Shown here in pieces: positions 18,675-27,875 of a stretch of DNA of 64,000 nt. The number at the start of each line of letters is the position of its first letter. Position 1 is the stretch's first letter. The position numbers were made by a program, and so were the translations under genes. Below the pieces are notes generated by a model, which was not told the DNA's origin, did not search any database, and was given only the letters and a program-made list of their open reading frames with translations. Source of the DNA: Paracoccus cavernae (GTDB taxonomy: Bacteria; Pseudomonadota; Alphaproteobacteria; Rhodobacterales; Rhodobacteraceae); assembly GCA_030410095.1 (NCBI GenBank), contig JAUFRC010000002.1:246402-310401 (forward strand), in the 5' to 3' direction.

Positions 18675-19447
18675 TCAGGCGCGGAAATGCAGGCTTCCGT
18701 CCGACAGCTCTTCGCGCCGGATCTTGGTACCGTAAAGCGTGCTCAGCGTGGCAGGCGTCAGCGTCTCGCGCATCGGGCCGGCCGCCAGCACGCGGCCCCG
18801 ATGCAACAGCACCATAGACCGGCAGAGCCGCGCCGCCTGATCGGGGTCATGGGTCGACAGGATGATCCCGATCCCGTCGCGGGCAAGGCCGAGAACCAGA
18901 TCCTCGATCCGTTTGCGGTTGGCGAGATCGAGGCTCGCTGTCGGCTCGTCCATCACCACAAGCGGCGCATTCTGTGCCAGAGCGCGCGCGATCAGCACCA
19001 TTTGCTGCTGGCCGCCCGACAGCCGCGTCATCCTCGCCCCCGCCAGATCCGCGATCCCGAGCCGCGCCAAAGCCGCCTCGGCCGCGTCGTGATCGCGCGC
19101 GGAAGGGGTGGCGAAAGCGCCGAGCGCCGCGCTCCGCCCCATCAGGACAATATCGCGGGCGCTGAAGGCGAAGGGCAGGTTTTGCGCCTGCGGCACATAG
19201 GCGATCCGGCGGGCGATCTCGCGCCGCCCGAGATCGCAAAGCGCGGCCCCGCCAAGGAGACCGTGCCGCCAAGCAAAGGCAAAAGGCCGAGAAGGCTCCG
19301 AAACAGGGTGGTTTTCCCGACGCCATTCGGACCGAGCAGGCCCAGAACCTCGCCCGCACCAACCGCCAGATCGACCCCCTGCAATGCCGCATTTCCGCTA
19401 TGGCCGACCGACAGCCCTGTCGCGTCCAGCAGCATCAATTGCGCCAT
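18675..19447 (-). CDS. ABC importer ATPase, iron-chelate/B12/MolC type
   Basis: About 257 residues. Walker A GPNGVGKTT, signature LSGGQQQM, Walker B LVVMDEPTASLD and switch STHDPDQ are all normal. YVPQAQNLPFAF and RDIVLMG are typical of type II importers that use FecCD/BtuC permeases. One lost G near 19245 splits the frame. Its start overlaps the permease end by 13 bp. It drives import of whatever the binding protein at 20439-21500 delivers. Confidence 0.88.
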
Positions 19448-20446
19448 TCCGCGGCACTGCGCGCGAGCAGAAGCACAAAAACCGGCGCGCCGAGCACGGC
19501 CGTCAGAATGCCGAGCGGGATCTCCTGCCGTGCCAGCATCCGTGCGGCCAGATCGACGAGCAACATGAAGGACGCCCCGCCGAGGATCGCCGCCGGCAAA
19601 AGCCGGTCGAAGCGCGGCCCCGTCAGCGGGCGCAGCATATGGGGCACCATAAGCCCGACCCAGCCGATCACCCCCGCCATCGATACAGCGGCCGCCGTCA
19701 TCAAGGTCGCCGCCGTCACCACGACCACCCTGACCGCACCCGCATTGATGCCCAGACTGCGCGCCTCGTCATCGCCCAAAGCCAAAAGCCCGATGCGCCA
19801 GCGCAGGAGCATCAGGGGCACCAATCCCGCGAGAATGGCAGGCGCCGCCGCCCAGACATCGCCGCGTTTGATGCCGGCAAGGCTGCCCATCAGCCAGAAG
19901 GTGATTGCGGGAAGCTGGTTGTCGGGATCGGCCAGCAGTTTGATGAGCGAGATGCCGGCCCCGGCCAAAGCGCCGACCGCTATGCCGCACAGCACCATGA
20001 CCAAAGCCGCGCCCCCATCGCGAGCGAGATGGAGATCACCAGCCCGACCGTTGCCAATCCGGTCCCGAAGCCCAAAAGCTGGATCGCAAGCACCGGCAAA
20101 CCGAGATAGATCCCGAGCACCGCACCCAGCCCGGCACCGGCAGATACGCCAAGAATATCAGGCGATACCAATTGGTTGCGGAATGCCGACTGGTAGCAGG
20201 CCCCTGCTGCCGCCAAGGCCGCACCGACCAGTGCGGCCGCAAGGACGCGCGGCAGGCGGATGTTCCAAAAGACGGTGGCGACGGTGCCGCCGGCGCTATG
20301 CCCGCTCAGCTCGCGCCAGATATCTGCGGGGGTAAGCGGGTAGGGGCCGAGCATGGTGCCGAGGATCAGGGCGCCAATCATCACTGCCGCCAGTAAAAGC
20401 GCTCCCGGCCACCGGCCAAAGGATGCGCCACGCCATCCTCACGCAC
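19435..20446 (-). CDS. FecCD/BtuC-type permease
   Basis: About 337 residues with roughly ten helices. FWNIRLPRVLAAALVGAALA, QSAFRNQLVSPDILGVSAGA and DDEARSLGINAGAVR are the family blocks (coupling-helix region included), and MAGVIGWVGLMVPHMLR is the C-terminal one. A GTG at 20446 overlaps the stop of the binding-protein gene and gives the natural N-terminus; a later GTG at 20384 would remove the first helix. One lost G near 20017 splits it. Confidence 0.87.
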
Positions 20447-21476
20447 CCAACAGCACTTTCACCTGATCATCGCTCAGCTCGATCTGGTAAAAGAGGCGGT
20501 AGAAATCGCGCAGATCGGCCTCGAGCCCTTCGCCCGCAAGATCGGGGTGGAATTTCGCGCTCAGCCAGCGCAGCCCCAAAAGCCGGTTGACCGAAGGCGG
20601 CGCGTCGATGAAGCCGAAGGGCGCTTGCGGGGCCAGATAGACGCGGCCGTTCTCGATCGCGGGAATTCCGGCCAGTTCGGGCATGAGATCGGCATTGCGT
20701 GCGAAATCGGCATCCAGCGTGATGATGATCTCCGGTGCCCAGGCATGGAGCTGCTCGGGCGAGACGGTCAGCAGGCTCTTGCTGTCGCCCTCCGCCACAT
20801 TGATGCCGCCCGCGCGCTCGATGATTTCGGAATGGATCGAGCCTTTGGCGGCACTTTCAAGCCCCTTTGGCCCGCGCGCCAGATAGACTTTCGGCCGCTG
20901 GTCGGGCCCGAGCGCAGCCGTCATCGCCTCGGCATCGGCGATGATCTTTTCGGCCTGTGCGCCCAAGGTCTCGCCGCGCTCGGCGACACCCAGAGCGGCG
21001 CCGAGAATGCGCAGGGTCTGGGGCGTTTTGGCAAAGCTTCCGTCGAGCAGCAGATAGGGCAGGCCGGTCTGCTCCGTCACCCGCTGCGACAGGTCGAGAT
21101 AAGTCGGGCTGATATTGCCGTAATCGAGGATCATCTGCGGCTGCGCTGCCAAAAGCCCCTCGAGGTTGAGCGTATCGCCCTTGCCGGTCAGACGCCCCAA
21201 AGCGGGCAGGTCGCGGGTCGCGGGCAAGACGAGATCGCGCCCGTTCGGCGGGATCGCGCGGACCCAACCCAGCATGGCCTCGGGCTTGAGGGTGTAAAGC
21301 AGCACATCCGCCGGCGGTCCCGCCGCATAGATCCGGCTGGCATGGTCGGGCAGGGCGATCTCGCGGTCGGCGGCGTCGCGCACCACGACCTCGGCCATAG
21401 CCGTCGGCGGGGCAAGCGCCATCACAGCCGCGACGAGCGTCACAGCCGAAAAACTCTGGGATGGAACATCAGGCAA
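20439..21476 (-). CDS. Periplasmic binding protein of a type II metal/chelate importer
   Basis: About 345 residues, intact. A signal peptide (AVTLVAAVMALAPPTAMA) is followed by the two-lobed helical-backbone fold of BtuF/FhuD/MolA proteins: DREIALPDHASRIYAAGPP, LLAAQPQMILDYGN, ERAGGINVAE and PEIIITLDADF. Start codon is uncertain: TTG at 21500 overlaps the TrmO gene by 32 bases, TTG at 21476 by 8; I use the latter. Between the TrmO-like gene and the permease, same direction, all overlapping. Confidence 0.82.
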   Translation of the reverse strand: MPDVPSQSFSAVTLVAAVMALAPPTAMAEVVVRDAADREIALPDHASRIYAAGPPADVLLYTLKPEAMLGWVRAIPPNGRDLVLPATRDLPALGRLTGKGDTLNLEGLLAAQPQMILDYGNISPTYLDLSQRVTEQTGLPYLLLDGSFAKTPQTLRILGAALGVAERGETLGAQAEKIIADAEAMTAALGPDQRPKVYLARGPKGLESAAKGSIHSEIIERAGGINVAEGDSKSLLTVSPEQLHAWAPEIIITLDADFARNADLMPELAGIPAIENGRVYLAPQAPFGFIDAPPSVNRLLGLRWLSAKFHPDLAGEGLEADLRDFYRLFYQIELSDDQVKVLLGA

Positions 21477-21942
21477 TCCGTTTCTCGGGCTGCTCGTCAA
21501 AGCAGAAAATGGGTTTGATATCGACCAGCGGCGTTTGGTCGATGCAATCGAGGCCGCGCACGAAAAGGCTCGTGCCCTCGATCCTCTCCAGCGTCACGGT
21601 CGACGAGGCGATCGGGTTCGGACGCAAGGGCGAACGCAGCGCGAAAGTCCCGATGGCGCGGTTGCCGAAATCGGGGTTTTGCCGGACCACATCGCGCCGC
21701 GCCAGATGCATCCAGTAAAGGATCTGGAGGCGGGTCTTTCCTTCAAGGCCGAGCATCGCCTCGGACCAGCGCGGATCGAGCACGATCTCGCACAGAGGGC
21801 CGTCCTGCGCGTCGCCTTTACGCGGGCAGGCGCGACGGTCGGTCCAAGGGGTGCGGATGCGGCCAATGAACCACAGATCCGCATCCGCGCTGTCGGGGGC
21901 GGAAACGGCGCGCTCGAACGGGCGCAAATCGCTGTCGGTCAT
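21469..21942 (-). CDS. trmO: TrmO/TsaA-family SAM-dependent methyltransferase
   Basis: 157 residues, intact. DLWFIGRIRTPWTDRRACPR opens the TsaA beta-barrel fold, with LYWMHLARRDVV, FALRSPLRPNPIASSTV and the ending GLDCIDQTPLVDIKPIF. TrmO methylates N6 of t6A37 in some tRNAs using SAM. Here it is embedded between a molbindin and a metal-type ABC importer rather than with tRNA genes, so a role tied to metal or oxyanion handling is possible but inferred. Confidence 0.8.
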   Translation of the reverse strand: MTDSDLRPFERAVSAPDSADADLWFIGRIRTPWTDRRACPRKGDAQDGPLCEIVLDPRWSEAMLGLEGKTRLQILYWMHLARRDVVRQNPDFGNRAIGTFALRSPLRPNPIASSTVTLERIEGTSLFVRGLDCIDQTPLVDIKPIFCFDEQPEKRIA

Positions 21943-21949
21943 CGTTCTG

Positions 21950-22159
21950 TCAGTCGTCGATGCCGATCATGACATCCGAGGCTTTGACGACGGCGCTGGC
22001 CTTGCTGCCAACCGTCAGGCCCAATTCGGCAACCGCCTCGTTGGTGATCGCGGCCGTCACGATGGTTCCGCCGACATCGAGCCGGACATGGCTGGTCACA
22101 GCGCCTTTGCTGATCTCGACCACGGTTCCGGCAAGCACATTGCGAGCACTGAGTTTCAT
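21950..22159 (-). CDS. mop: Molbindin (single TOBE/Mop domain)
   Basis: 69 residues, intact. LSARNVLAGTVVEISKGAVT and SHVRLDVGGTIVTAAIT, then ELGLTVGSKASAVVKASDVM are the Mop domain. Molbindins form hexamers that store molybdate or tungstate. The ATG at 22159 has AAGGAG upstream. First gene of the minus-strand set molbindin, TrmO, binding protein, permease, ATPase, receptor, which hints that the importer carries a molybdenum or tungsten species. Confidence 0.88.
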   Translation of the reverse strand: MKLSARNVLAGTVVEISKGAVTSHVRLDVGGTIVTAAITNEAVAELGLTVGSKASAVVKASDVMIGIDD

Positions 22160-22477
22160 GTGACTCTCCTTATGTTTGGGAAAACATATCGGTGCGGCTT
22201 CCGCCGAGTCAATCTCAAATGACGCCCGCGCCCACGTGCCCGCAGCGCGGTTTCGGGCAGGGGCGAAACGGGCCGGCGCGAGCCGCTTGACCGGACGCAA
22301 CCACGGGCTGACAGGACGCGCATTCTGTCCGCTCGGGCAGCCGGATTGGGGCGGAATGGCCGGAAAGTCCGGAGATTAACCCTCCGTCACTTGGCTTTAT
22401 GGGCAATTTTTCTGCCGGTAGCATTGTCCATCAAATGTTTCATAGTATGGAAGATAAGATCAACAAGGAGGAAGATC
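22160..22477. other. Divergent intergenic region, no gene
   Basis: 318 bases between molbindin and the TAXI receptor. Apart from the palindrome at 22171-22188 and the ribosome site AAGGAGG before 22478, I see no gene or RNA. Confidence 0.5.
22171..22188. promoter_or_regulatory. Palindrome TATGTTT-N4-AAACATA before the molbindin gene
   Basis: Perfect 7-bp arms with a 4-base spacer, 12 bases upstream of the molbindin ATG. A half-site AAACATA recurs at 18594-18600 upstream of the receptor. It reads as an operator for the molbindin/ABC operon; the binding protein is not in the window. Confidence 0.6.
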
Positions 22478-23479
22478 ATGAATAAGAAGCTCATTCTTGG
22501 ACTGGCTGCCGCTGTCGGCCTTTTCGTTCAAGGCGCATCCGCGCAAGAGATGTCGTTCTTCCGCATCGGCACCGGCGGGACGGCGGGCACCTATTATCCG
22601 ATCGGCGGCCTGATCGCGAACTCGATCTCGAACCCGCCCGGCTCGCGCGCTTGCGAGGATGGCGGCTCTTGCGGCGTCCCCGGCCTGATCGCGACGGCCG
22701 TGGCCTCGAACGGCTCGGTCGGCAATATCAACGCCATCAACGGCGGCCAGATGGAAGCGGGTTTCACCCAATCCGACGTCGCCTATTGGGCACAGACCGG
22801 CACCGGCCTGTGGGAAGGCCAGCCCGCGGTTGAAAAGCTGCGCCTGATCGCGAACCTTTACCCCGAGAGCATCCACCTTGTCGCGCGCGCCGATGCGGGC
22901 ATCGAGTCGGTGGCCGATCTCAAGGGCAAGCGCGTCTCGCTGGACGAGCCGGGCTCGGGCACGCTGGTCGATGCCAAGATCATTCTCGAAGGCTACGGCC
23001 TGTCGGAAGCCGATGTGAAGGCAGAATACCTCAAGCCCGACCAGGCTGCAGACCGCATGCGCGACAATGCGATGGATGCGTTCTTCTTTGTCGGCGGCTA
23101 TCCGGCCGGCGCGATTGCCGAACTCTCCAGCCAGCACGACATCAAACTGGTCCCGATCGACGGCGAGGCTGCCGACAAGCTGCGCGAGAAGTACAACTTC
23201 TTCGCCGCCGACAGCTTCCCCGCCGGTACCTATAAAGGCCAGGACGCGGATGTTGCGACGATCTCGGTCGGCGCGCAGCTCGTGACCAGCGCGGACCAGT
23301 CGGACGAGCTGATCTACAACATCACCAAGGCGCTCTACAACGAGAGCACCCAGAAGTTCTTTGCCGCAGGCCATGCCAAAGGCAAACAGATCACGCTCGA
23401 CAGCGCGACGCTTGGCGCGGGCATTCCGTTCCATGCAGGCGCCGAGAAGTTCTACAAAGAAGCAGGCAAGCTTCAGTAA
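22478..23479 (+). CDS. TAXI-family TRAP solute receptor
   Basis: 333 residues, intact. Signal peptide KLILGLAAAVGLFVQGASA, then FFRIGTGGTAGTYYPIGGLI, the TAXI signature. Further blocks are EAGFTQSDVAYWAQTG and LKGKRVSLDEPGSGT. It captures an organic acid in the periplasm for the fused permease encoded next. The ATG at 22478 follows AAGGAGG. TAXI receptors are known for glutamate and other carboxylates; the ligand here cannot be read. Confidence 0.92.
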   Translation: MNKKLILGLAAAVGLFVQGASAQEMSFFRIGTGGTAGTYYPIGGLIANSISNPPGSRACEDGGSCGVPGLIATAVASNGSVGNINAINGGQMEAGFTQSDVAYWAQTGTGLWEGQPAVEKLRLIANLYPESIHLVARADAGIESVADLKGKRVSLDEPGSGTLVDAKIILEGYGLSEADVKAEYLKPDQAADRMRDNAMDAFFFVGGYPAGAIAELSSQHDIKLVPIDGEAADKLREKYNFFAADSFPAGTYKGQDADVATISVGAQLVTSADQSDELIYNITKALYNESTQKFFAAGHAKGKQITLDSATLGAGIPFHAGAEKFYKEAGKLQ

Positions 23480-23562
23480 ACGGATCCTGCGCGATCCCTA
23501 TGGCCCGGCTTTCCACAAGCCGGGCCGATTCCATTTCTAGAATCCGGAAAGGGCACTTCTGT

Positions 23563-25622
23563 ATGTCTGAAACCGTCCCACATCTGACAGACGCTCAGCT
23601 GCGCGCGATCGAGGAAGAATACGACCCCGAAACCCGATTTCGCACGCTGTTGCCGCCGATCGCGACGCTGATCGCGGTCGTCATGTTCCTGCTGTCGCTG
23701 TATCACTACTACACCGCAGGTTTCGGGATTCCGCGTTCGACCACGCATCGCGGCATCCAGATGGGCGTGTCGCTGTTCGCGACCTTCATCCTGTTTTCGG
23801 CCTTCGCATCCAAACGCGGCGTCGCCACGAAATTTGCCGTGCTGGGCATCCCCTTGCCCGACTGGATCCTCGCTTTCGCAGGGATCATCGCCTCGCTTTA
23901 CGTGCCGTGGATCTACGACCAGCTGGCCTTCCGCGTCGGCAACCCCAATACGCTCGATGTGGTGATGGGCACGATCCTGATCTTGGCGCTGCTCGAGGCG
24001 GTGCGCCGCTCGATGGGCTGGCCGCTGCCGATCATCGCCGCGCTTTTCATGGCCTATGCCTATTTCGGCCAAAGCATGCCGGGGATTTTCGTCCATCCGG
24101 TGCGGATTGGTCGACGATCGTCAACCACCTCTACCTGACTTCGCAAGGGATCTACGGGACCGCGCTCGGCGTGATCTCGACCTATGTGTTCCACTTCGTC
24201 CTGTTTGGCGTCATGGCGCAGAGGATCGGTCTGGGGCAGCTCTTCATCGACCTCGCTACCGCTTTGACGGGACGCTTTTCGGGTGGACCGGCGAAGGTCT
24301 CGGTGGTGTCTTCGGCACTGATGGGCTCGATCTCGGGCTCGTCGATCGCGAATACCGTGACCACCGGCGCGCTCACCATTCCGGCGATGATCAAGATCGG
24401 CTTCAAACGCCACTTCGCCGCTGCTGTTGAAGCTGCCGCTTCGACCGGCGGGCAGATCACGCCGCCGGTCATGGGCGCGGTCGCCTTCCTGATGGTCGAA
24501 TATCTCGGCATTCCGCTGCGCACGATCCTGATCGCGGCCATCGTTCCAGCCTTCATGCATTTCTTCGGCGTACTGGTTCAGGTCCATCTGGAGGCCCGCC
24601 GTCTGGGCATCCGCGGCCTCACCAAAGAGGAACTGCCCAAGGCCTGGCTCGTCCTCAAAGAGGGCTGGCTGGCGACGATCCCGCTGATCCTGCTGGTCTT
24701 CATGCTGATGTCGGGCCGCACGCCCTTCTGGTCGGCCTTCGTCGCGATTTCGGCCTGTATGGTCGTCTATCTGATCCAGTCGGTGATGAAATCGGGCGCG
24801 GTCGAAGGTTTCAAGGAAACCGCAGCCGGCATTTTCGAGGGCTTCGTCTCGGGCGCGAAACAATCGCTTGCGGTGACGGTGGCTGCGGCGCTTGTGGGTG
24901 TCGTCATCGGGATCGTGACCCTGACCGGTATCGGCTTCAAAATCGCCTTCATGGTGACCTCGATCGCGCAGGGCTGGGGCGCCTCGGCGCATGAATTCCT
25001 CGGCTTCCTTCCCTTCGAGCTCATGAGCCAGCAGACGCTGACCCTGCTCTTCACGCTGATGATGACGGCCGTGGTCTGCATCCTGATGGGTTGCGGCATT
25101 CCCACGACCGCAAACTACATCATCATGGTCGCGGTCGCCGCGCCCGTGTTGGGGATGATGAACGTGGAGCCGATCGTGGCCCATTTCTTCGTCTTCTATT
25201 ACGGGGTGATCGCGGATGTGACGCCGCCGGTCGCAATGGCGGCCTATGCGGCATCGGGGATCGCGGGGGCGAATGCCTTCAAGGCGGGCAATACCGCGTT
25301 CCGTCTGTCGATGGGCAAGGCGCTGGTGCCTTTCGTCTTCGTCTTCTCGCCGTCGCTTCTGCTGGTGACCGAGGGATTTACCTGGACGGCCTTTGCCCTG
25401 GCCTTCTCGGGAGCTGTCCTTGGGATCTTGTCGCTGTCGGCGGCGCTGACCAACTGGCTTCTTGCCCCGCTCAGCCTCTTCGAGCGGATTTTGCTGACGA
25501 TCGGAGCCTTCCTGTTGATCGCGCCCGAGCCGATTTCGTCGGCCATTGGCGCAGCCATTCTGGCGCTGATCGCGCTCAAGCAATGGCGTATGAACAAGGC
25601 GGGCGCAGCTTTGCCCGCCTGA
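23563..25622 (+). CDS. Fused TRAP permease (4TM + 12TM)
   Basis: About 687 residues. The N-terminal part is the DctQ-like four-helix unit; the rest is the DctM-like unit with SSALMGSISGSSIANTVTTG, ASTGGQITPPVMGAVAF, MGCGIPTTANYIIMVAVAAP and FVFYYGVIADVTPPVAMAAY. It carries the TAXI-bound solute inward with Na+ or H+. One lost G near 24100 splits it after IFVHP. It forms a two-gene operon with the receptor 84 bases upstream. Confidence 0.93.
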
Positions 25623-25681
25623 GACAAACAGCCCTTTCCCGCACCATTGCGGGAGAGGGCAGGGACCGTTCAGGATCAATC

Positions 25682-25713
25682 TCAAGCCCGATGGAAATTC
25701 GGGCTTGATTTTT
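25682..25713 (+). terminator. Rho-independent terminator after the TRAP permease
   Basis: Perfect 10-bp stem (TCAAGCCCGA and TCGGGCTTGA) with a 7-base loop, followed by five T. It is 60 bases past the permease stop. Confidence 0.9.
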
Positions 25714-25723
25714 GTCTCAATAG

Positions 25724-25740
25724 GTAACATCAATTGTTAC
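25724..25740 (+). promoter_or_regulatory. Palindrome GTAACA-N5-TGTTAC abutting the Rrf2 start codon
   Basis: The 17-bp inverted repeat ends one base before the ATG at 25741 and occupies the place where a ribosome site should be. An autorepressing Rrf2 operator on a near-leaderless mRNA is the simplest reading. Confidence 0.6.
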
Positions 25741-26178
25741 ATGAAAAGAGACAGCCGCCTTTCCCTCGTCCTGCACGCGCTTTTGCACATGGCGGAGCGC
25801 GCCGAGCCTGTAACCTCCGAAACGCTCGGCGAATGCCTTGACGCCAATCCGGTGGTGGTACGCCGCACGATGGGCTTGCTGCGCGACGCGGGCTTCGTCC
25901 ATGCGGGCAGGGGGCCTGCGGGCGGTTGGTCGTTGGCGGTCGCGCTGGATAGGCTGAGCCTTCTCGATCTGCACAATGCCTTGGGACAACCGGCGATCTT
26001 CGCGATGGGCAACCGCTCGGACGCGCCGGATTGCCGGATCGAGCAGGCGGTGAACGCCGCGATGGGCGAGAGCTTCGCCGAGGCCGAGGCGCTTTTGCTG
26101 GCGCGTTTCGCCGAGATCACGTTGGCAGAGCTCTACCAGCCTTTCGCGGATCACCGCAGTCACGAAACCCCGCGCTGA
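25741..26178 (+). CDS. Rrf2-family transcriptional regulator
   Basis: 145 residues, intact. RLSLVLHALLHMAERAEPVT, the winged helix with LDANPVVVRRTMGLLRDAGF and AGRGPAGGWSLAVALD are the Rrf2 layout. Only one Cys (PDC) is present, so an iron-sulfur cluster of the IscR/NsrR kind is unlikely; it is closer to the YwnA-type. It is followed 22 bases later by a thioredoxin-reductase-like gene, its probable target. No ribosome site is visible before the ATG. Confidence 0.88.
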   Translation: MKRDSRLSLVLHALLHMAERAEPVTSETLGECLDANPVVVRRTMGLLRDAGFVHAGRGPAGGWSLAVALDRLSLLDLHNALGQPAIFAMGNRSDAPDCRIEQAVNAAMGESFAEAEALLLARFAEITLAELYQPFADHRSHETPR

Positions 26179-26200
26179 AACTCCAAGAAGGAAAAGACCC

Positions 26201-27088
26201 ATGCAGGATGTACTTGTGATCGGCGGCAGCTATGCCGGCATGGCCGCCACGCTTCAGCTGGCGCGCGCGCGGCGCAAGGTGACGGTGATTGACGCCGGTC
26301 AAAGGCGCAACCGCTTCACCACCCATGCGCATGGCTTTCTCGGGCAGGACGGCAAGGATCCCGCCGCGATTTGGGCCGAAGCCCGCAACCAGCTTCTGGC
26401 CTATCCGAGCGTCACCTGGATCGATGGTCATGCCGAGATGGTGGCGGGCGACAAAGACGGTTTCACCATTACCACCAAAGCCGGTGCCGTCGCGAGCGGT
26501 CGCCGCCTGCTGCTGGCGACGGGTCTTGCCGACCAGCTCCCCGAGGTCGATGGCCTCGCGGCGCGTTGGGGCAAAACCGTGCTCCATTGCCCCTATTGCG
26601 ACGGCTACGAGTTGGGCGGGCGGGCGATCGGCGTGTTGGCCAGCCATGCCAATGCGCTGCATCAGGCGGAGCTTCTGACCGATTGGGGCACGGTCACCTT
26701 GCTGCTCAACGATGCGGTCGCGCCGGACGGAGCACAGCGCAATGCCTTGGCCCTACGCGGCGTGGTGGTGGAGGAAACGCCGGTTGCAACCGTGCAAAAC
26801 AAGGCGGATGTCTTGCTCTCCGACGGGCGGGTGCTGCATTTCGCGGGCCTCTTCACCACGACGCGCACCAGCCCCGCCTCTGATCTCGCCGCGCGCGCCG
26901 GTTGCGCCTTGGCCGAAACGCCGAGCGGCACGCAGATCTGGACCGACGACACCAAAGCCACTTCTGTCCCCGGCATCTACGCCGCCGGAGATGTCGCGAG
27001 AGGGGCCCATTCCGTCTCGCTTGCCGTGGCGGACGGGGCATGGGCGGGCATGCAGATCCACCGCTCTTTGGTCTGGCCGCAAGGGTAG
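26201..27088 (+). CDS. Thioredoxin-reductase-like FAD oxidoreductase
   Basis: 295 residues, intact. N-terminal FAD site VLVIGGSYAGMAATLQLARA, redox-active pair CPYCDGYE, second FAD site GIYAAGDVARGAHSV. The pyridine-nucleotide domain is present but its Gly-rich loop is weak (IGVLASHANALHQAE). It probably reduces a disulfide partner; many such stand-alone proteins with Rrf2 regulators act in stress response. AAGAAGGAAA precedes the ATG. Confidence 0.87.
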   Translation: MQDVLVIGGSYAGMAATLQLARARRKVTVIDAGQRRNRFTTHAHGFLGQDGKDPAAIWAEARNQLLAYPSVTWIDGHAEMVAGDKDGFTITTKAGAVASGRRLLLATGLADQLPEVDGLAARWGKTVLHCPYCDGYELGGRAIGVLASHANALHQAELLTDWGTVTLLLNDAVAPDGAQRNALALRGVVVEETPVATVQNKADVLLSDGRVLHFAGLFTTTRTSPASDLAARAGCALAETPSGTQIWTDDTKATSVPGIYAAGDVARGAHSVSLAVADGAWAGMQIHRSLVWPQG

Positions 27089-27110
27089 GTCTTGCGCCAT
27101 AGGGCTAATC

Positions 27111-27134
27111 GGACTAAGTTGAGTGGACTAAGTT
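27111..27134 (+). repeat. Direct repeat GGACTAAGTT before the antitoxin
   Basis: Two identical 10-base copies at 27111-27120 and 27125-27134, 14 bases start to start, ending 22 bases before the antitoxin ATG. It fits an operator for the Phd-type repressor. Confidence 0.55.
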
Positions 27135-27156
27135 TGATTTGTCATGCGGGGTCGTG

Positions 27157-27420
27157 ATGAAAACCGTCAATATGCACGAAGCCAAGACCAACCTGTCGAA
27201 ACTCGTAGAAAGCGCCGCGCAGGGGGAGCCCTTCATCATCGCGCGGGCGGGCAAGCCTTTGGTCAAAGTCACCATGCTCGAGGGCGAAACCCCGCGCCGC
27301 ATGGGCTTTCTCGCGGGCCAATACAGCATTCCCGACGACTTCGACAGCATGGCCGCCGACGAGATCCGCGGCCTTTTCGAAGGCGATGCCGATGCAGGGC
27401 CGGATCAGACCGCGCAATGA
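27157..27420 (+). CDS. Phd/YefM-type antitoxin
   Basis: 87 residues, intact. MKTVNMHEAKTNLSKLVESA and GEPFIIARAGKPLVKV form the dimeric DNA-binding Phd fold; the C-terminal tail (FLAGQYSIPDDFDSM) is the toxin-binding part common with PIN toxins. It neutralises the next gene's product and likely represses the pair. An upstream in-frame start at 27139 is possible, but 27157 fits the family N-terminus. Confidence 0.9.
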   Translation: MKTVNMHEAKTNLSKLVESAAQGEPFIIARAGKPLVKVTMLEGETPRRMGFLAGQYSIPDDFDSMAADEIRGLFEGDADAGPDQTAQ

Positions 27421-27803
27421 ATCTGCTGATCGACACCCATCTGCTGCTCTGGTCGGCTTTCGCGCCCGCCAAAGTACCGGCCCGCGCCGCGGAGCTGATG
27501 CTCGATCCGGCGCATCAGCTGTGGTTCAGCGCCGCCTCGATCTGGGAGGTCGCCATCAAGCGCGGCCTCGACCGGCCCGACTTCCGCGTCGAGCCGGGGG
27601 TTCTGCGCGCGGGGCTTTTGGCCAATGACTACTCCGAACTCTCGGTCGACGGGCGTCACTGCCTCGCGCTGACCAGCCTGCCCGCGATCCATGCCGATCC
27701 CTTCGACCGCATGCTGATCGCGCAGGCGATTTCGGAAGGCATGGTGCTTTTGACCGCCGATGCGCGGATCGGGCAATATTCCGGCCCGATCGAAAAGGTC
27801 TGA
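27417..27803 (+). CDS. vapC: PIN-domain RNase toxin, VapC type
   Basis: 128 residues, intact. The acidic metal-binding residues are D6 (LLIDTH), E44 (SIWEVAIK), D97 (ADPFDRMLIAQ) and D115 (LLTADARI). VapC toxins cut tRNA or rRNA. Its start overlaps the antitoxin stop as ATGA, so the two are made together. The pair may be functional. Confidence 0.92.
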   Translation: MNLLIDTHLLLWSAFAPAKVPARAAELMLDPAHQLWFSAASIWEVAIKRGLDRPDFRVEPGVLRAGLLANDYSELSVDGRHCLALTSLPAIHADPFDRMLIAQAISEGMVLLTADARIGQYSGPIEKV

Positions 27804-27821
27804 CCACCTCCACCCACGAAG

Positions 27822-27851
27822 ACGCCGCGCGGAAGCAAAACCGCGCGGCGT
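27822..27851. terminator. Bidirectional terminator between vapC and old yellow enzyme
   Basis: Perfect 11-bp stem (ACGCCGCGCGG at 27822-27832, CCGCGCGGCGT at 27841-27851), 8-base loop, between the two convergent stops. Confidence 0.75.
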
Positions 27852-27875
27852 AAATTCTGCTACCCGACAGCCCGA

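Noticed and set aside
24060..25733. 557-codon minus-strand ORF rich in Arg, His and Gln
   Set aside because: Opposite-strand shadow of the TRAP permease; composition is typical of antisense frames in high-GC DNA.
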